Origin: Fodinibacter sp963747405
GTDB taxonomy: Bacteria > Actinomycetota > Actinomycetes > Actinomycetales > Dermatophilaceae
NCBI GenBank assembly: GCA_963747405.1
Contig: CAVVFG010000018.1
Location: forward strand, 62,001-126,000
Length of the DNA: 64,000 nucleotides
Direction of reading: 5' to 3'
How positions within the stretch are numbered: position 1 is the stretch's first letter; the number at the start of each line of letters is the position of its first letter. This document shows, in pieces, positions 1-7,495 of this stretch. The notes beneath the pieces are model-generated. The model was not told the origin of the DNA and searched no databases. It was given only the letters and a program-made list of their open reading frames with translations. Made by a program: the position numbers and the translations under genes.

Positions 1-1683
1 GTGCAGGCGCGCGTCGCGGGCTTGGGTCAGCGCGCCGGCCAGCACGTCGGCGGGGATGCCGTCGAGCTTGGTGTCGAGCTGGATGGCCGTGACGAACTCG
101 CGGGTGCCGGCGACCTTGAAGTCCATGTCACCGAACGCGTCCTCGGCGCCGAGGATGTCGGTCAGCGCCGCGTACTGGGTCGTGCCGTCGACCTCGGCGG
201 ACACCAGGCCCATCGCGATGCCGGCGACCGGGGCGCGCAGCGGCACACCGGCGTTGAGCATCGACAGGGTGGACGCACAGACCGAGCCCATCGACGTCGA
301 GCCGTTGGAGCCGAGAGCCTCGGACACCTGGCGGATCGCGTAGGGGAACTCCTCGCGGGTCGGGAGCACCGGCATCAGGGCACGCTCGGCGAGCGCACCG
401 TGGCCGACCTCGCGACGCTTCGGCGAACCCACCCGGCCGGTCTCACCGGTCGAGTAGGGCGGGAAGTTGTAGTTGTGCATGTAGCGCTTGCGGGTGACCG
501 GGCTCAGGGTGTCGAGCTGCTGCTCCATGCGGAGCATGTTCAGCGTCGTCACACCCATGATCTGGGTCTCGCCGCGCTCGAAGATCGCCGAGCCGTGCAC
601 CCGCGGGAGCACCTCGACCTCGGCCGAGAGCGCGCGGATGTCCGCGAGGCCACGACCGTCGATGCGCACCTTGTCCTTGAGGATGCGCTGGCGGATGAGC
701 TTCTTCTGCACCGCGCGGTAGGCGGCCGACAGCTCCTTCTCGCGACCCTCGAACTGCCCGGCGAGCGACTCCTTCATCGAGTCCTTGAGCTCGTCGAGGC
801 GCTCCTCACGCTCCTGCTTGCCCGCGATCTGCAGCGCGGCAGCCAGGTCGGACGCCGTCGCGGCCTCGACCGCGGCGTAGGCGTCGTCCTCGTAGTCGAG
901 GAAGACCGGGAACTCCTGCACCGGCTTCGCGGCCGTGGCGGCGAGCTGGGACTGGGCCTCGCAGAGCACCTTGATGAACTTCTTGGCGGCCTCGAGGCCC
1001 TGGGCGACGATCTCCTCGGTGGGGGCCGTCTTGCCCTGGCTCTTGACGAGGTCCCAGGTCTGCTCGGTGGACTCGGCCTCGACCATCATGATCGCGACGT
1101 CGTCACCGGCGATGCGGCCCGCGACGACCATGTCGAACGTGGAGCGCTCGATGTCGCTGAAGTTGGGGAACGCGACCCACTGGTCGTCGATCAGGCTGAC
1201 CCGCACGCCACCGATCGGGCCGGAGAACGGCAGGCCGGAGATCTGGGTGGAGACACTCGCGGCGTTGATGGCGAGCACGTCGTACTGGTGGTCGGGGTTG
1301 AGCGCGAGCACCGTGATGACGACCTGGACCTCGTTGCGCAGGCCCTTGGTGAAGGTCGGGCGCAGCGGGCGGTCGATGAGGCGGCAGGTGAGGATCGCGT
1401 CGGTGGAGGGGCGGCCCTCACGGCGGAAGAACGAGCCGGGGATCTTGCCCGCGGCGTACATCCGCTCCTCGACGTCGACGGTCAGGGGGAAGAAGTCGAA
1501 CCCCTCGCGCGGGTGCTTCCCGGCGGTGGTGGTGGACAGGAGCATGGTGTCCTCGTCCAGGTAGGCCGCGACGGAGCCGCCGGCCTGCTTCGCGAGCCGG
1601 CCGGTCTCGAACCGGACGGTGCGGGTGCCGAAGCGGCCGTTGTCGATGACGGCTTCGGCGGAAGTGATCTCAGGACCCTCCAT
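1..1683 (-). CDS. pnp: Polyribonucleotide nucleotidyltransferase (PNPase), 3' end cut off
   Basis: PNPase is the phosphate-dependent 3'-to-5' exoribonuclease of mRNA turnover and also adds 3' tails. The protein opens MEGPEITSAEAVIDNGRFG and shows the first RNase PH core (GRLAKQAGGSVAAYLDEDTM, later RREGRPSTDAILTCRLIDRP), the helical linker domain, and the start of the second RNase PH core (VHGSAIFERGETQ, then YNFPPYSTGE and the GHGALAERAL motif). About 561 codons are visible of a usual 740; the KH and S1 RNA-binding domains lie beyond the left edge. The ATG at 1683 is preceded by a strong AGGAGG. It lies just downstream of rpsO in the conserved rpsO-pnp order, with a hairpin between them that may control pnp expression. 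Confidence 0.97.
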   Translation of the reverse strand, partial: MEGPEITSAEAVIDNGRFGTRTVRFETGRLAKQAGGSVAAYLDEDTMLLSTTTAGKHPREGFDFFPLTVDVEERMYAAGKIPGSFFRREGRPSTDAILTCRLIDRPLRPTFTKGLRNEVQVVITVLALNPDHQYDVLAINAASVSTQISGLPFSGPIGGVRVSLIDDQWVAFPNFSDIERSTFDMVVAGRIAGDDVAIMMVEAESTEQTWDLVKSQGKTAPTEEIVAQGLEAAKKFIKVLCEAQSQLAATAAKPVQEFPVFLDYEDDAYAAVEAATASDLAAALQIAGKQEREERLDELKDSMKESLAGQFEGREKELSAAYRAVQKKLIRQRILKDKVRIDGRGLADIRALSAEVEVLPRVHGSAIFERGETQIMGVTTLNMLRMEQQLDTLSPVTRKRYMHNYNFPPYSTGETGRVGSPKRREVGHGALAERALMPVLPTREEFPYAIRQVSEALGSNGSTSMGSVCASTLSMLNAGVPLRAPVAGIAMGLVSAEVDGTTQYAALTDILGAEDAFGDMDFKVAGTREFVTAIQLDTKLDGIPADVLAGALTQARDARLH

Positions 1684-1782
1684 GGGTCCTCCTTTTCTCT
1701 TGTACGAAAGTCCGCGTGCATCGTCGTTGTGCACGGGCTTGTCCAACAGGCGAACAGTGCCGCGAACGGCATCCGCCTCTCA

Positions 1783-1829
1783 CGCGAGAAGGGCGGCCCT
1801 CACGGTTGACGTGAGGACCGCCCCTCGCG
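1783..1829 (-). terminator. Long rpsO-pnp intergenic hairpin (attenuator or RNase III-type processing site)
   Basis: Positions 1791-1804 pair with 1810-1823 around a 5-nt loop, and the stem extends through CGCGAG (1783-1788) with CTCGCG (1824-1829) after a small bulge. The one imperfect pair is C.A on the plus strand but G.U in the RNA of the minus strand, the direction in which rpsO and pnp are transcribed, so the stem is best in that transcript. No U-tract follows, so it could be a leaky terminator of rpsO or the double-stranded pnp leader target known from other bacteria. Confidence 0.75.
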
Positions 1830-1836
1830 GAAGTCC

Positions 1837-2106
1837 TTATCGGCGCAGGCCGAGCCGCTTGATCAGCGAGCGGTAGCGCTCGACGTCGACGGTCTCCAGG
1901 TAGCGCAGGAGGCGGCGGCGCTGGCCGACCAGCAGCAGCAGGCCACGCCGGCTGTGGTGGTCGTGCTTGTGCTGGCGGGAGTGCTCGGTGAGGTCCTTGA
2001 TCCGCTGGGTGAGCAGCGCGACCTGCACCTCGGGCGAGCCGGTGTCGCCCTCGGTGGTGGCGTACTCGGCCATGATCTGCTTCTTGACGTCAGTGCTCAG
2101 AGGCAT
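1837..2106 (-). CDS. rpsO: 30S ribosomal protein S15
   Basis: An 89-residue protein of exactly the family's usual length, carrying the S15 signature (TGSPEVQVALLTQRIKDLTE, then HKHDHHSRRGLL and LLRYLETVDVERY). S15 binds the central domain of 16S rRNA early in assembly of the small subunit and in several bacteria represses its own mRNA. It starts at the ATG at 2106 and is followed by pnp after a 153-bp gap that holds a long hairpin. The 149 bp upstream, to the end of the TetR gene, would hold its promoter and leader; I could not assign promoter boxes with confidence. Confidence 0.98.
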   Translation of the reverse strand: MPLSTDVKKQIMAEYATTEGDTGSPEVQVALLTQRIKDLTEHSRQHKHDHHSRRGLLLLVGQRRRLLRYLETVDVERYRSLIKRLGLRR

Positions 2107-2255
2107 GGGGCGACGACTCTCTCTTCCTGTGGTTTCGCTGCGCGGCGCCCTCGGGCTGGTTCACCGGGGCTCTCTGGATCCGCGGCCGGTTCTCACGGCA
2201 GTGGACGATGTTACCAGCGCCCACACCCCACCCCTAATCGGATGCGGGCCTCCCA

Positions 2256-2897
2256 TCAGGCCAACAGGGTGCGGCACCACAGGTCGAGCACCATCCTCAC
2301 GTAGTCCTCGGGACCGCGCCCACCGGCGGTGGCGAGCAGGTAGAAGGCGGCACTGTTCGTCGTCCACAGCACGTGGGCTACCCGGTCGTCGGAGAGCTCG
2401 GCCCGCAGGTCGCCCGTCGATCGCAGCTCGGCGGCCAGGGCAAGCATGTTCGAGGCGCGGCGCTCGTCGACGGCGACGAGCACGGCCCGGCACTGCGGGT
2501 CCTGCTCGGCGGCTGCCCGCAGGGATTCGGCGAGCGGCACGACGGCAGGCAGTCGCTCCCCCAGCGCTGCGGCGTAGACCTCGAGCTTGGCGCGCCCACC
2601 GCTCGCGGCGCGGATGGCGGCCACGTAGTCGCGCTGGTCGCTCGGCACGGGTTCGGCCCCGCCGCCCAGCGCCATGTCGTGGACGGCGAGGAGCAGCTGC
2701 GGCTTCCGGCCGACGCTGGTGTAGACGGTGTCGACCGACACCCCGGCCCGTCGGGCGACCGCGGCGACGGTCGCCGTGGCGTACCCGCTGGTCGTGAAGA
2801 CCTCGCGGGCCGCCGCCAGCACCGCCGCGCGGGTGGCGAGCGCCTGCTGCTCGCGCACCGACGAGCGGTAGGGACGGGCCTTGACCGGGTCGGGCAC
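2256..2897 (-). CDS. TetR-family transcriptional regulator
   Basis: The N-terminus carries a clear TetR helix-turn-helix (AAVLAAAREVFTTSGYATA, then VAAVARRAGVSVDTVYTSVG) followed by a helical ligand domain with no recognisable specificity. I chose the GTG at 2897 (product starts MPDPVKARPYRSSV, 213 aa) because an AGGA lies just upstream. The longer reading from the GTG at 2957 would place the palindrome at 2921-2937 inside the coding sequence. The gene diverges from a cupin gene that starts at 2960, and the short shared spacer contains a perfect inverted repeat, so autoregulation together with control of the cupin gene is likely. The ligand is unknown. Confidence 0.88.
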   Translation of the reverse strand: MPDPVKARPYRSSVREQQALATRAAVLAAAREVFTTSGYATATVAAVARRAGVSVDTVYTSVGRKPQLLLAVHDMALGGGAEPVPSDQRDYVAAIRAASGGRAKLEVYAAALGERLPAVVPLAESLRAAAEQDPQCRAVLVAVDERRASNMLALAAELRSTGDLRAELSDDRVAHVLWTTNSAAFYLLATAGGRGPEDYVRMVLDLWCRTLLA

Positions 2898-2920
2898 AGG
2901 TCCTACCGTAGCAATATTCG

Positions 2921-2937
2921 TCCGAAGGTTCTTCGGA
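2921..2937. promoter_or_regulatory. Palindromic operator between TetR and cupin genes
   Basis: TCCGAAG-GTT-CTTCGGA is a perfect inverted repeat with 7-bp arms and a 3-bp spacer, in the 62-bp gap between divergent genes. A further half-site-like TTCGGA follows at 2946-2951. The position and symmetry fit a TetR dimer site; binding by the adjacent regulator is inferred. Confidence 0.7.
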
Positions 2938-2959
2938 TCAATTTGTTCGGAGGCCACCC

Positions 2960-3457
2960 ATGACCGGTCACGTCGTCGTCCACCACGCCGGTGAGGGCCC
3001 GGGCACCTGGGCGATGGGCTCGCTCTTCGAGCACCTCGTGGGAGCCGCCGAGACCGACGGCGCCTACGGCGTCTCCCTCGTCACGCAGCCTCCGGGCGTC
3101 GCCACCCCGCTACACCGGCACACGCGCGAGGCCGAGGCCTTCTTCGTCATCGAGGGACTGCTCGACTACCGGGCCGGGGACACCACCCACGAGCTGAGCG
3201 CCGGGAGCTACATCCACCTCCCCCGGGGGGTCCCCCACGCCTTCCGGATCCGTGGCGCCACGCCGGCCCGCATCCTCGCGCTCACCGCGCCCGGGGGCCT
3301 GATGGACCTCTACGACGAGGTGGGCGTGCCGGCCGGAGAGATGCGCGTGCCCGGTGAGGGCGAGGGCCTGTCGATGGCCGAGGAGATCGCCCGGTGGAAC
3401 GAGGTCGGCCCGCGCTACGGGCTCGAGGTCGTCGGGCCGCCCATCCCTGTCGGCTGA
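2960..3457 (+). CDS. Single-domain cupin protein, quercetinase-like
   Basis: A 165-residue single-cupin protein. Motif 1 is PLHRHTREAEAFFVIEG, with two His and a Glu placed as metal ligands, and motif 2 is SYIHLPRGVPHAFRI, with the last metal-binding His. The C-terminal extension (YDEVGVPAGEM...EEIARWNEVGPRYGLEVVGPP) is typical of small actinobacterial quercetin 2,3-dioxygenase-like cupins, but the substrate cannot be told. It starts at ATG 2960 after GGAGG and is transcribed away from a TetR regulator that probably controls it. The next gene is convergent. Confidence 0.85.
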   Translation: MTGHVVVHHAGEGPGTWAMGSLFEHLVGAAETDGAYGVSLVTQPPGVATPLHRHTREAEAFFVIEGLLDYRAGDTTHELSAGSYIHLPRGVPHAFRIRGATPARILALTAPGGLMDLYDEVGVPAGEMRVPGEGEGLSMAEEIARWNEVGPRYGLEVVGPPIPVG

Positions 3458-3483
3458 GCACGCCGGCACGCACGGTGCCTGCG

Positions 3484-4632
3484 CTATCGGCTGCCGGTGC
3501 TCACCTGGGCGACGACATCGAGGTCGACCCCGTCAGCGACGGCGAGGTGCACCGGATGCCGAGCCTCTCCCGCCCGGAGTTCGACCGTTCCGTGGGGGGA
3601 GTCCCAGGCCCACGAGGAGAACGCCCGCCGAGCGTCATCGACCGTGGGGATGCCCCGCCCCGCGATGCCGGCCAGCAGGTGCACCCCGGAGTAGGTCGTC
3701 TCGGCCATCGTGCCCGGAGACGGAGCCACGGAGGTACCCAAGGGCTCCGCTCCGCAGACGAGGTCCCACGCGCCGCTGAACTTTCGAGCGAACTCCACCG
3801 CCGACGCCGTGCGCAGCGACGAGAACCAGCCGGCCGACACGAAGAGATTCTTGGCGGCCTGTGCCCCGGTGGCGAGGACGACGGTCTCGTCGATGAAGGG
3901 GCTGAACCGGACCATGGTGTCGTCCATGTCGGCCTCAGCGAAGGCCCGGTTGAACCGCACGGCGTCGGAGCCGACGAGGAGGGTGATGACGCCTTCGGCG
4001 CCGGTGTGGACGATCTCCTCGAGGACGGAGGCCCACACGGTGGGGCTCTCGGTGCCCAGCGGCACGAAACGGCACCCGAGCACCTCGATGTCGAGGTCCG
4101 TCAGCCCCTCGATGGTGCGCGCCGCCGTCTCGCGCGGCCAGACGTAGTCGTTGCCAACCAGGTACCACCGACGCAACCGGAGCTCGGTACGCAGCCAGCC
4201 CAACGAGGCCAGGATCTGGTCCCCCGGAACCTCACCGCTGCACAGGACGCCGTCACCGCTCTCACCGCCTTCGTAGGCCGCCGCATAGACGTACGGCGCA
4301 CGACCCTGCACGACCCTGGCGATGGACTGCCGCAGGTTCGACAGGTGCCAGCCGGTGATCGCGTCGATCTCGCCGGCGGCCAGGAGGGCGCCGATGCGGC
4401 CGGCAACGACATCGGGGTCGCCGCCCGCATCGACGTGGACGTACCGGACGGAGCGGCCGGCCACACCCCCGGCGGCATCGATCTCGGCAGCGGCCAGCTC
4501 CGCCGCGGCGAGGCACTCGAGCCCGAAGATGCCGGCGGGGCCCTGGCGCGGCAGGACGAGGGCGACGCGGTAGTCCGAGGCAATCGGGCGAGGTCGGCCC
4601 CGTCCAGAAGCAGGCATTGCCATACTGGGCAT
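3484..4632 (-). CDS. amiC: AmiC-like periplasmic-binding-fold amide sensor
   Basis: The protein has the two-lobed branched-chain amino acid/amide-binding fold (VALVLPRQGPAGIFGLEC near the N-terminus, then LAAAEIDAAGGVAGRSV and WYLVGNDYVWPRE), like AmiC and FmdD/UrtA proteins. No signal peptide or lipobox precedes the fold, so it should stay in the cytoplasm as a ligand sensor, as AmiC does in amidase regulons. The ATG at 4632 has an AAGGA about 10 nt upstream; alternative starts are ATG 4623 and 4617 and an upstream GTG 4677. It diverges from a MarR-type repressor next to fmdB-amiS-amidase, the gene set of the Mycobacterium smegmatis acetamidase regulon. The role is inferred from fold and neighbours. 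Confidence 0.8.
   Translation of the reverse strand: MPSMAMPASGRGRPRPIASDYRVALVLPRQGPAGIFGLECLAAAELAAAEIDAAGGVAGRSVRYVHVDAGGDPDVVAGRIGALLAAGEIDAITGWHLSNLRQSIARVVQGRAPYVYAAAYEGGESGDGVLCSGEVPGDQILASLGWLRTELRLRRWYLVGNDYVWPRETAARTIEGLTDLDIEVLGCRFVPLGTESPTVWASVLEEIVHTGAEGVITLLVGSDAVRFNRAFAEADMDDTMVRFSPFIDETVVLATGAQAAKNLFVSAGWFSSLRTASAVEFARKFSGAWDLVCGAEPLGTSVAPSPGTMAETTYSGVHLLAGIAGRGIPTVDDARRAFSSWAWDSPHGTVELRAGEARHPVHLAVADGVDLDVVAQVSTGSR
4621..4626 (+). promoter_or_regulatory. Putative -10 element for a leaderless amiA transcript
   Basis: CATACT lies 6 nt before the GTG at 4633, so transcription would begin at or beside the start codon. No Shine-Dalgarno sequence is visible before that GTG. This element falls inside the first codons of the divergent amiC, so occupancy of one promoter should affect the other. 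Confidence 0.45.
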
Positions 4633-5025
4633 GTGAGTCTGCGTCCTTCCCACACCGTGTCGAACCGCGAAGAGCACCTGCTCTCGGTTCTGCGCGTGGC
4701 GGCCGAGGCGCAGTCGCGGCTCGAGCGTGCCTTGAGACCGCTCGATCTTACGGTAGACGGCTGGCGTGCGCTCATGACGATTCGGGCGACGCCCGGTGCC
4801 TCGATGGCTGAGGTCATCGAGGCGCTGGTCATCCCGGCGACGTCGGCCACCCGCGTCGTGGATGCACTCGTGGACCTGGGCGCCGTGTTCCGGACGCCTG
4901 CACCCGAGGATCGTCGACGCGTCACCCTGAGGCTCTCGGCCGAGGGATTGCGCAGGCTCCGACGGGCGCGGGACGCGATCCGCGCGATCGAGCCGTCGGA
5001 CGTCGGGTCACCACTGCCCGACTGA
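4633..5025 (+). CDS. amiA: MarR-family repressor, AmiA-like
   Basis: About 130 residues with a MarR winged helix: HLLSVLRVAAEAQSRLERAL, then LTVDGWRALMTIRATPGASMAEVIEAL, the recognition-helix segment IPATSATRVVDALVDLGAVF, and the wing APEDRRRVTLRLSAEG. It starts at GTG 4633 (alternative GTG 4660). In M. smegmatis a MarR-like AmiA represses the acetamidase operon and AmiC relieves it; the same pair is divergent here, upstream of fmdB-amiS-fmdA. A palindrome-rich stretch just downstream of the fmdB promoter (5070-5104) is the probable target. The C-terminal dimerisation helices are short for the family. Confidence 0.85.
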   Translation: MSLRPSHTVSNREEHLLSVLRVAAEAQSRLERALRPLDLTVDGWRALMTIRATPGASMAEVIEALVIPATSATRVVDALVDLGAVFRTPAPEDRRRVTLRLSAEGLRRLRRARDAIRAIEPSDVGSPLPD

Positions 5026-5041
5026 CGCACCCGACGGGCTA

Positions 5042-5104
5042 TGGACAGATCAGTCAAGGGCCCCTACTATCCCAATGTTCCCAATTGGGAATATTCCATA
5101 TGGG
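5042..5104 (+). promoter_or_regulatory. Promoter and operator array of the amide operon
   Basis: A -35-like TGGACA (5042-5047) and a -10 TACTAT (5065-5070) are spaced by exactly 17 bp, putting the transcription start near 5077. The perfect palindrome TTCCCAATTGGGAA (5078-5091) begins right there, flanked by outer half-sites TCCCAAT (5070-5076) and ATGGGA (5099-5104). This AT-rich block stands out from the surrounding sequence. The layout suggests a repressor that blocks RNA polymerase at the start site, with the adjacent MarR protein as candidate. Confidence 0.75.
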
Positions 5105-5125
5105 ATCGTGTTCCGGAGGTGGCCA

Positions 5126-5413
5126 ATGGCGACGTACGAGTTCCTCTGTCGGCGCGACGGTGTGATCACGGTGCGCCTACCCGTCGGGCAGGCTCCTGCT
5201 TCGCTCACCTGTCCCGGGTGCCACGAGTCCGCGAGACGGCTGTTCAGCATTCCGCACGTGCGGATCGGCGACTCCCGCGCCCGCCGAACCATCGCCGCCA
5301 CCGAGGCCACCGCCAGCGAGCCGACAGTGGTCGCAGCGCCGCACGGCCGGCTCCTTTCTCCCACCAGGAGGCCATCGGCCGACCCCCGAACGGCGATGTT
5401 GCCATCGCCCTGA
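5126..5413 (+). CDS. fmdB: FmdB-family putative regulatory zinc-ribbon protein
   Basis: A 95-residue protein starting MATYEFLCRRDG, with GGAGGT ideally placed before ATG 5126; this decides against the in-frame ATG upstream at 5075. FmdB proteins accompany formamidase and amidase genes and usually have a CxxC...CxxC zinc ribbon. Here the second pair is present (CPGC, residues 29-32) but the first knuckle has only one Cys (CRRDG), so zinc binding may be altered. The C-terminal part is Arg/Ala/Pro-rich and likely disordered. It is the first gene of the fmdB-amiS-fmdA operon. Its molecular role is not established in the family. Confidence 0.8.
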   Translation: MATYEFLCRRDGVITVRLPVGQAPASLTCPGCHESARRLFSIPHVRIGDSRARRTIAATEATASEPTVVAAPHGRLLSPTRRPSADPRTAMLPSP

Positions 5414-5455
5414 CTGTGCCGGCCGGCTCAGCCTCGATCTCTGCAAGGGAGAACC

Positions 5456-6064
5456 ATGGGAAACGTCGGACTTCTGTACGTCGGCGCGATCCTGTTCATC
5501 AACGGCTGCGCACTCCTCGGCTGGGTGCGTGGCAATGGGGCTGTCCCGTTGAACATCTTCGTCGGGTTGCTCCAGGTCATCACTCCCACCTATCTCATCT
5601 TCACGGCCAACGGCGACACCGACGTCATCTTCGGTGCCTCGGGCCTGTACCTGTTCGGCTTCACGTACCTGTATGTCGCCATGAACGGGATCTGGGGTTT
5701 CGAGGGGACAGGACTCGGCTACTTCTCCCTCTTCGTCGTGATCGCGGCGGTCGGGTATGCCGTGGTCAACGTCGTCACCTACCAGGACTACGCGTTCGGC
5801 GTCATCTGGCTGCTCTGGGCCTACCTGTGGTGGCTCTTCTTCCAGCTGCTCGGTAGGGACCGGGAAGGGCTGACCGCCTGGACCGGTGCCGTTGCCGCCG
5901 TCGAGGGCTGGTTCACCGCAGCCATCCCTGCCTTCCTCCTCCTCACCGGGTGGTGGGACGCACTACCGAATGCGGCCTGGGCGGCCATCGTCGCCGTGCT
6001 CAACGTTGGCGGGCTCATCGTCGCCCGAGCGCGTCTCGGGTCCCGGGTCCCGGCCATGGTCTGA
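5456..6064 (+). CDS. amiS: AmiS/UreI-family amide or urea channel
   Basis: 202 residues with six or seven hydrophobic helices and the family's opening MGNVGLLYVGAILFINGCAL, followed by NIFVGLLQVITPTYLIF and FGFTYLYVAMNGIW. AmiS/UreI proteins form inner-membrane channels that let short amides or urea reach a cytoplasmic amidase or urease. The length is normal and AAGGGAG precedes ATG 5456. It sits between fmdB and the amidase gene, so formamide, acetamide or a similar amide is the probable cargo. No urease genes are in the window. Confidence 0.9.
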   Translation: MGNVGLLYVGAILFINGCALLGWVRGNGAVPLNIFVGLLQVITPTYLIFTANGDTDVIFGASGLYLFGFTYLYVAMNGIWGFEGTGLGYFSLFVVIAAVGYAVVNVVTYQDYAFGVIWLLWAYLWWLFFQLLGRDREGLTAWTGAVAAVEGWFTAAIPAFLLLTGWWDALPNAAWAAIVAVLNVGGLIVARARLGSRVPAMV

Positions 6065-6125
6065 CCCGCACCTCACTCCAACTCCGCGGCGCCCGCCGCC
6101 GCCCGAACCGCGAAGGAACGCTTCG

Positions 6126-7379
6126 ATGCCAAACCTGATCTTCCCCCTCGACTCGACGAAGAAGTTCACAGAGCAGCAGTACCTCGGCCACAACCGGTGG
6201 CACCCCGAGGTGCCGCCCAACGTCCACGTCAAGCCGGGCGACTCGTTCCGGATGGACTGTCGTGAGTGGTTCGACGGCGAGATCGTCAACGACGACTCCG
6301 CCGACGACATCCTCAACGCCCCCCTGAACACCGTGCACGTCCTGTCCGGCCCGGTCGCGGTCGAGGGCGCCCAGCCCGGCGACCTTCTCGTCGTCGACAT
6401 CCTCGACGTGGGGCCGATCCCCCAGGAAGACAGCGGACCCCTCGCGGGCCAGGGCTGGGGCTACACCGGCATCTTCGCCAAGGAGCACGGCGGTGGCTTC
6501 CTGACCGACCAGTTCCCCGACGCCTACAAGGTGATCTGGGACTTCACCGGCGGAGTCGCCACCTCACGCCACATCCCGGACGTCTCCTTCGTCGGCATCG
6601 TCCACCCCGGACTCATGGGCACCGCGCCCTCCGCCGAGCTCCTCGCCCGCTGGAACGCCCGCGAGGCCGCGCTGATCGCGACCGATCCGAACCGCGTGCC
6701 GCCCCTGGCGCTGCCGCCCGAGCCCGACTCCGCCCTCCTCGGCACGCTCCCCGACTCGGAGTACGCCCGCGTCGCCGCCGAGGCAGCACGCACCGCCCCA
6801 CCGCGCGAGAACGGCGGCAACCAGGACATCAAGAACTTCACGAAGGGCTCCCGGGTCTTCTACCCGGTCTTCGTCGACGGTGCGAACCTCTCGATGGGGG
6901 ACCTGCACTTCTCCCAGGGTGACGGCGAGATCACCTTCTGCGGCGCCATCGAGATGGGCGGGTTCATCGACCTGCGGGTCGACCTCATCAAGGGTGGGAT
7001 GGACACCTACGGGGTCTCCGAGAACGCGATCTTCATGCCGGGCACGACAGACCCCCAGTTCAGTGAGTGGTTGGCCTTCTCCGGCACGTCGGTCACCCTG
7101 GACGGTGAGCAGCGCTATCTCGACTCGCACCTGTCCTACCAGCGGGCCTGCCTGCACGCGATCGACTACCTCACGAAGTTCGGCTACTCCCCCGAGCAGG
7201 CATACATGATCCTCGGGGCAGCACCCATCGAGGGTCGCCTGTCCGGTGTGGTCGACATCCCGAACTCGTGCTCGACGGTCTACATCCCCACGTCGATCTT
7301 CGACTTCGACGTTCGGCCGTCGGCCGCGGGCCCGCACCAGGTCGCCCCCGGCATGGGTGTTCCCAAGTCGTCCTTCTGA
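6126..7379 (+). CDS. fmdA: Acetamidase/formamidase
   Basis: A 417-residue member of the FmdA/AmdA family, which hydrolyses formamide or acetamide to ammonia and the acid. Family blocks are clear: NRWHPEVPPNVHVKPGDS near the N-terminus, GPVAVEGAQPGDLLVVDILD, FVGIVHPGLMGTAPS, GSRVFYPVFVDGANLSMGDLHFSQGDGEITFCGAIEM, and GYSPEQAYMILGAAPIEGR. GAAGGA precedes ATG 6126. Formamidase and acetamidase cannot be separated by eye. The formate dehydrogenase operon starting 116 bp downstream would consume formate and so favours formamide; the AmiA/AmiC/AmiS context also fits acetamide. A strong hairpin terminator follows. Confidence 0.93.
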   Translation: MPNLIFPLDSTKKFTEQQYLGHNRWHPEVPPNVHVKPGDSFRMDCREWFDGEIVNDDSADDILNAPLNTVHVLSGPVAVEGAQPGDLLVVDILDVGPIPQEDSGPLAGQGWGYTGIFAKEHGGGFLTDQFPDAYKVIWDFTGGVATSRHIPDVSFVGIVHPGLMGTAPSAELLARWNAREAALIATDPNRVPPLALPPEPDSALLGTLPDSEYARVAAEAARTAPPRENGGNQDIKNFTKGSRVFYPVFVDGANLSMGDLHFSQGDGEITFCGAIEMGGFIDLRVDLIKGGMDTYGVSENAIFMPGTTDPQFSEWLAFSGTSVTLDGEQRYLDSHLSYQRACLHAIDYLTKFGYSPEQAYMILGAAPIEGRLSGVVDIPNSCSTVYIPTSIFDFDVRPSAAGPHQVAPGMGVPKSSF

Positions 7380-7388
7380 GTTCACGAC

Positions 7389-7430
7389 CCGGGTTCCGCA
7401 CCCCACCCTCTGGTGGCGTGCGGAACCCGG
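7389..7430 (+). terminator. Hairpin terminator after the amidase gene
   Basis: CCGGGTTCCGCAC (7389-7401) and GTGCGGAACCCGG (7418-7430) form a perfect 13-bp stem around a 16-nt loop, 10 bp after the amidase stop. It is followed by TCCCCC rather than a U-run, the usual actinobacterial style. It separates the amide operon from the formate dehydrogenase operon. Confidence 0.85.
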
Positions 7431-7495
7431 TCCCCCAGGGGCGGCGCGTAGAGTTGCGGCGCAGGTCACACTCAGCGCAGAGGAGTGAAACGAAC

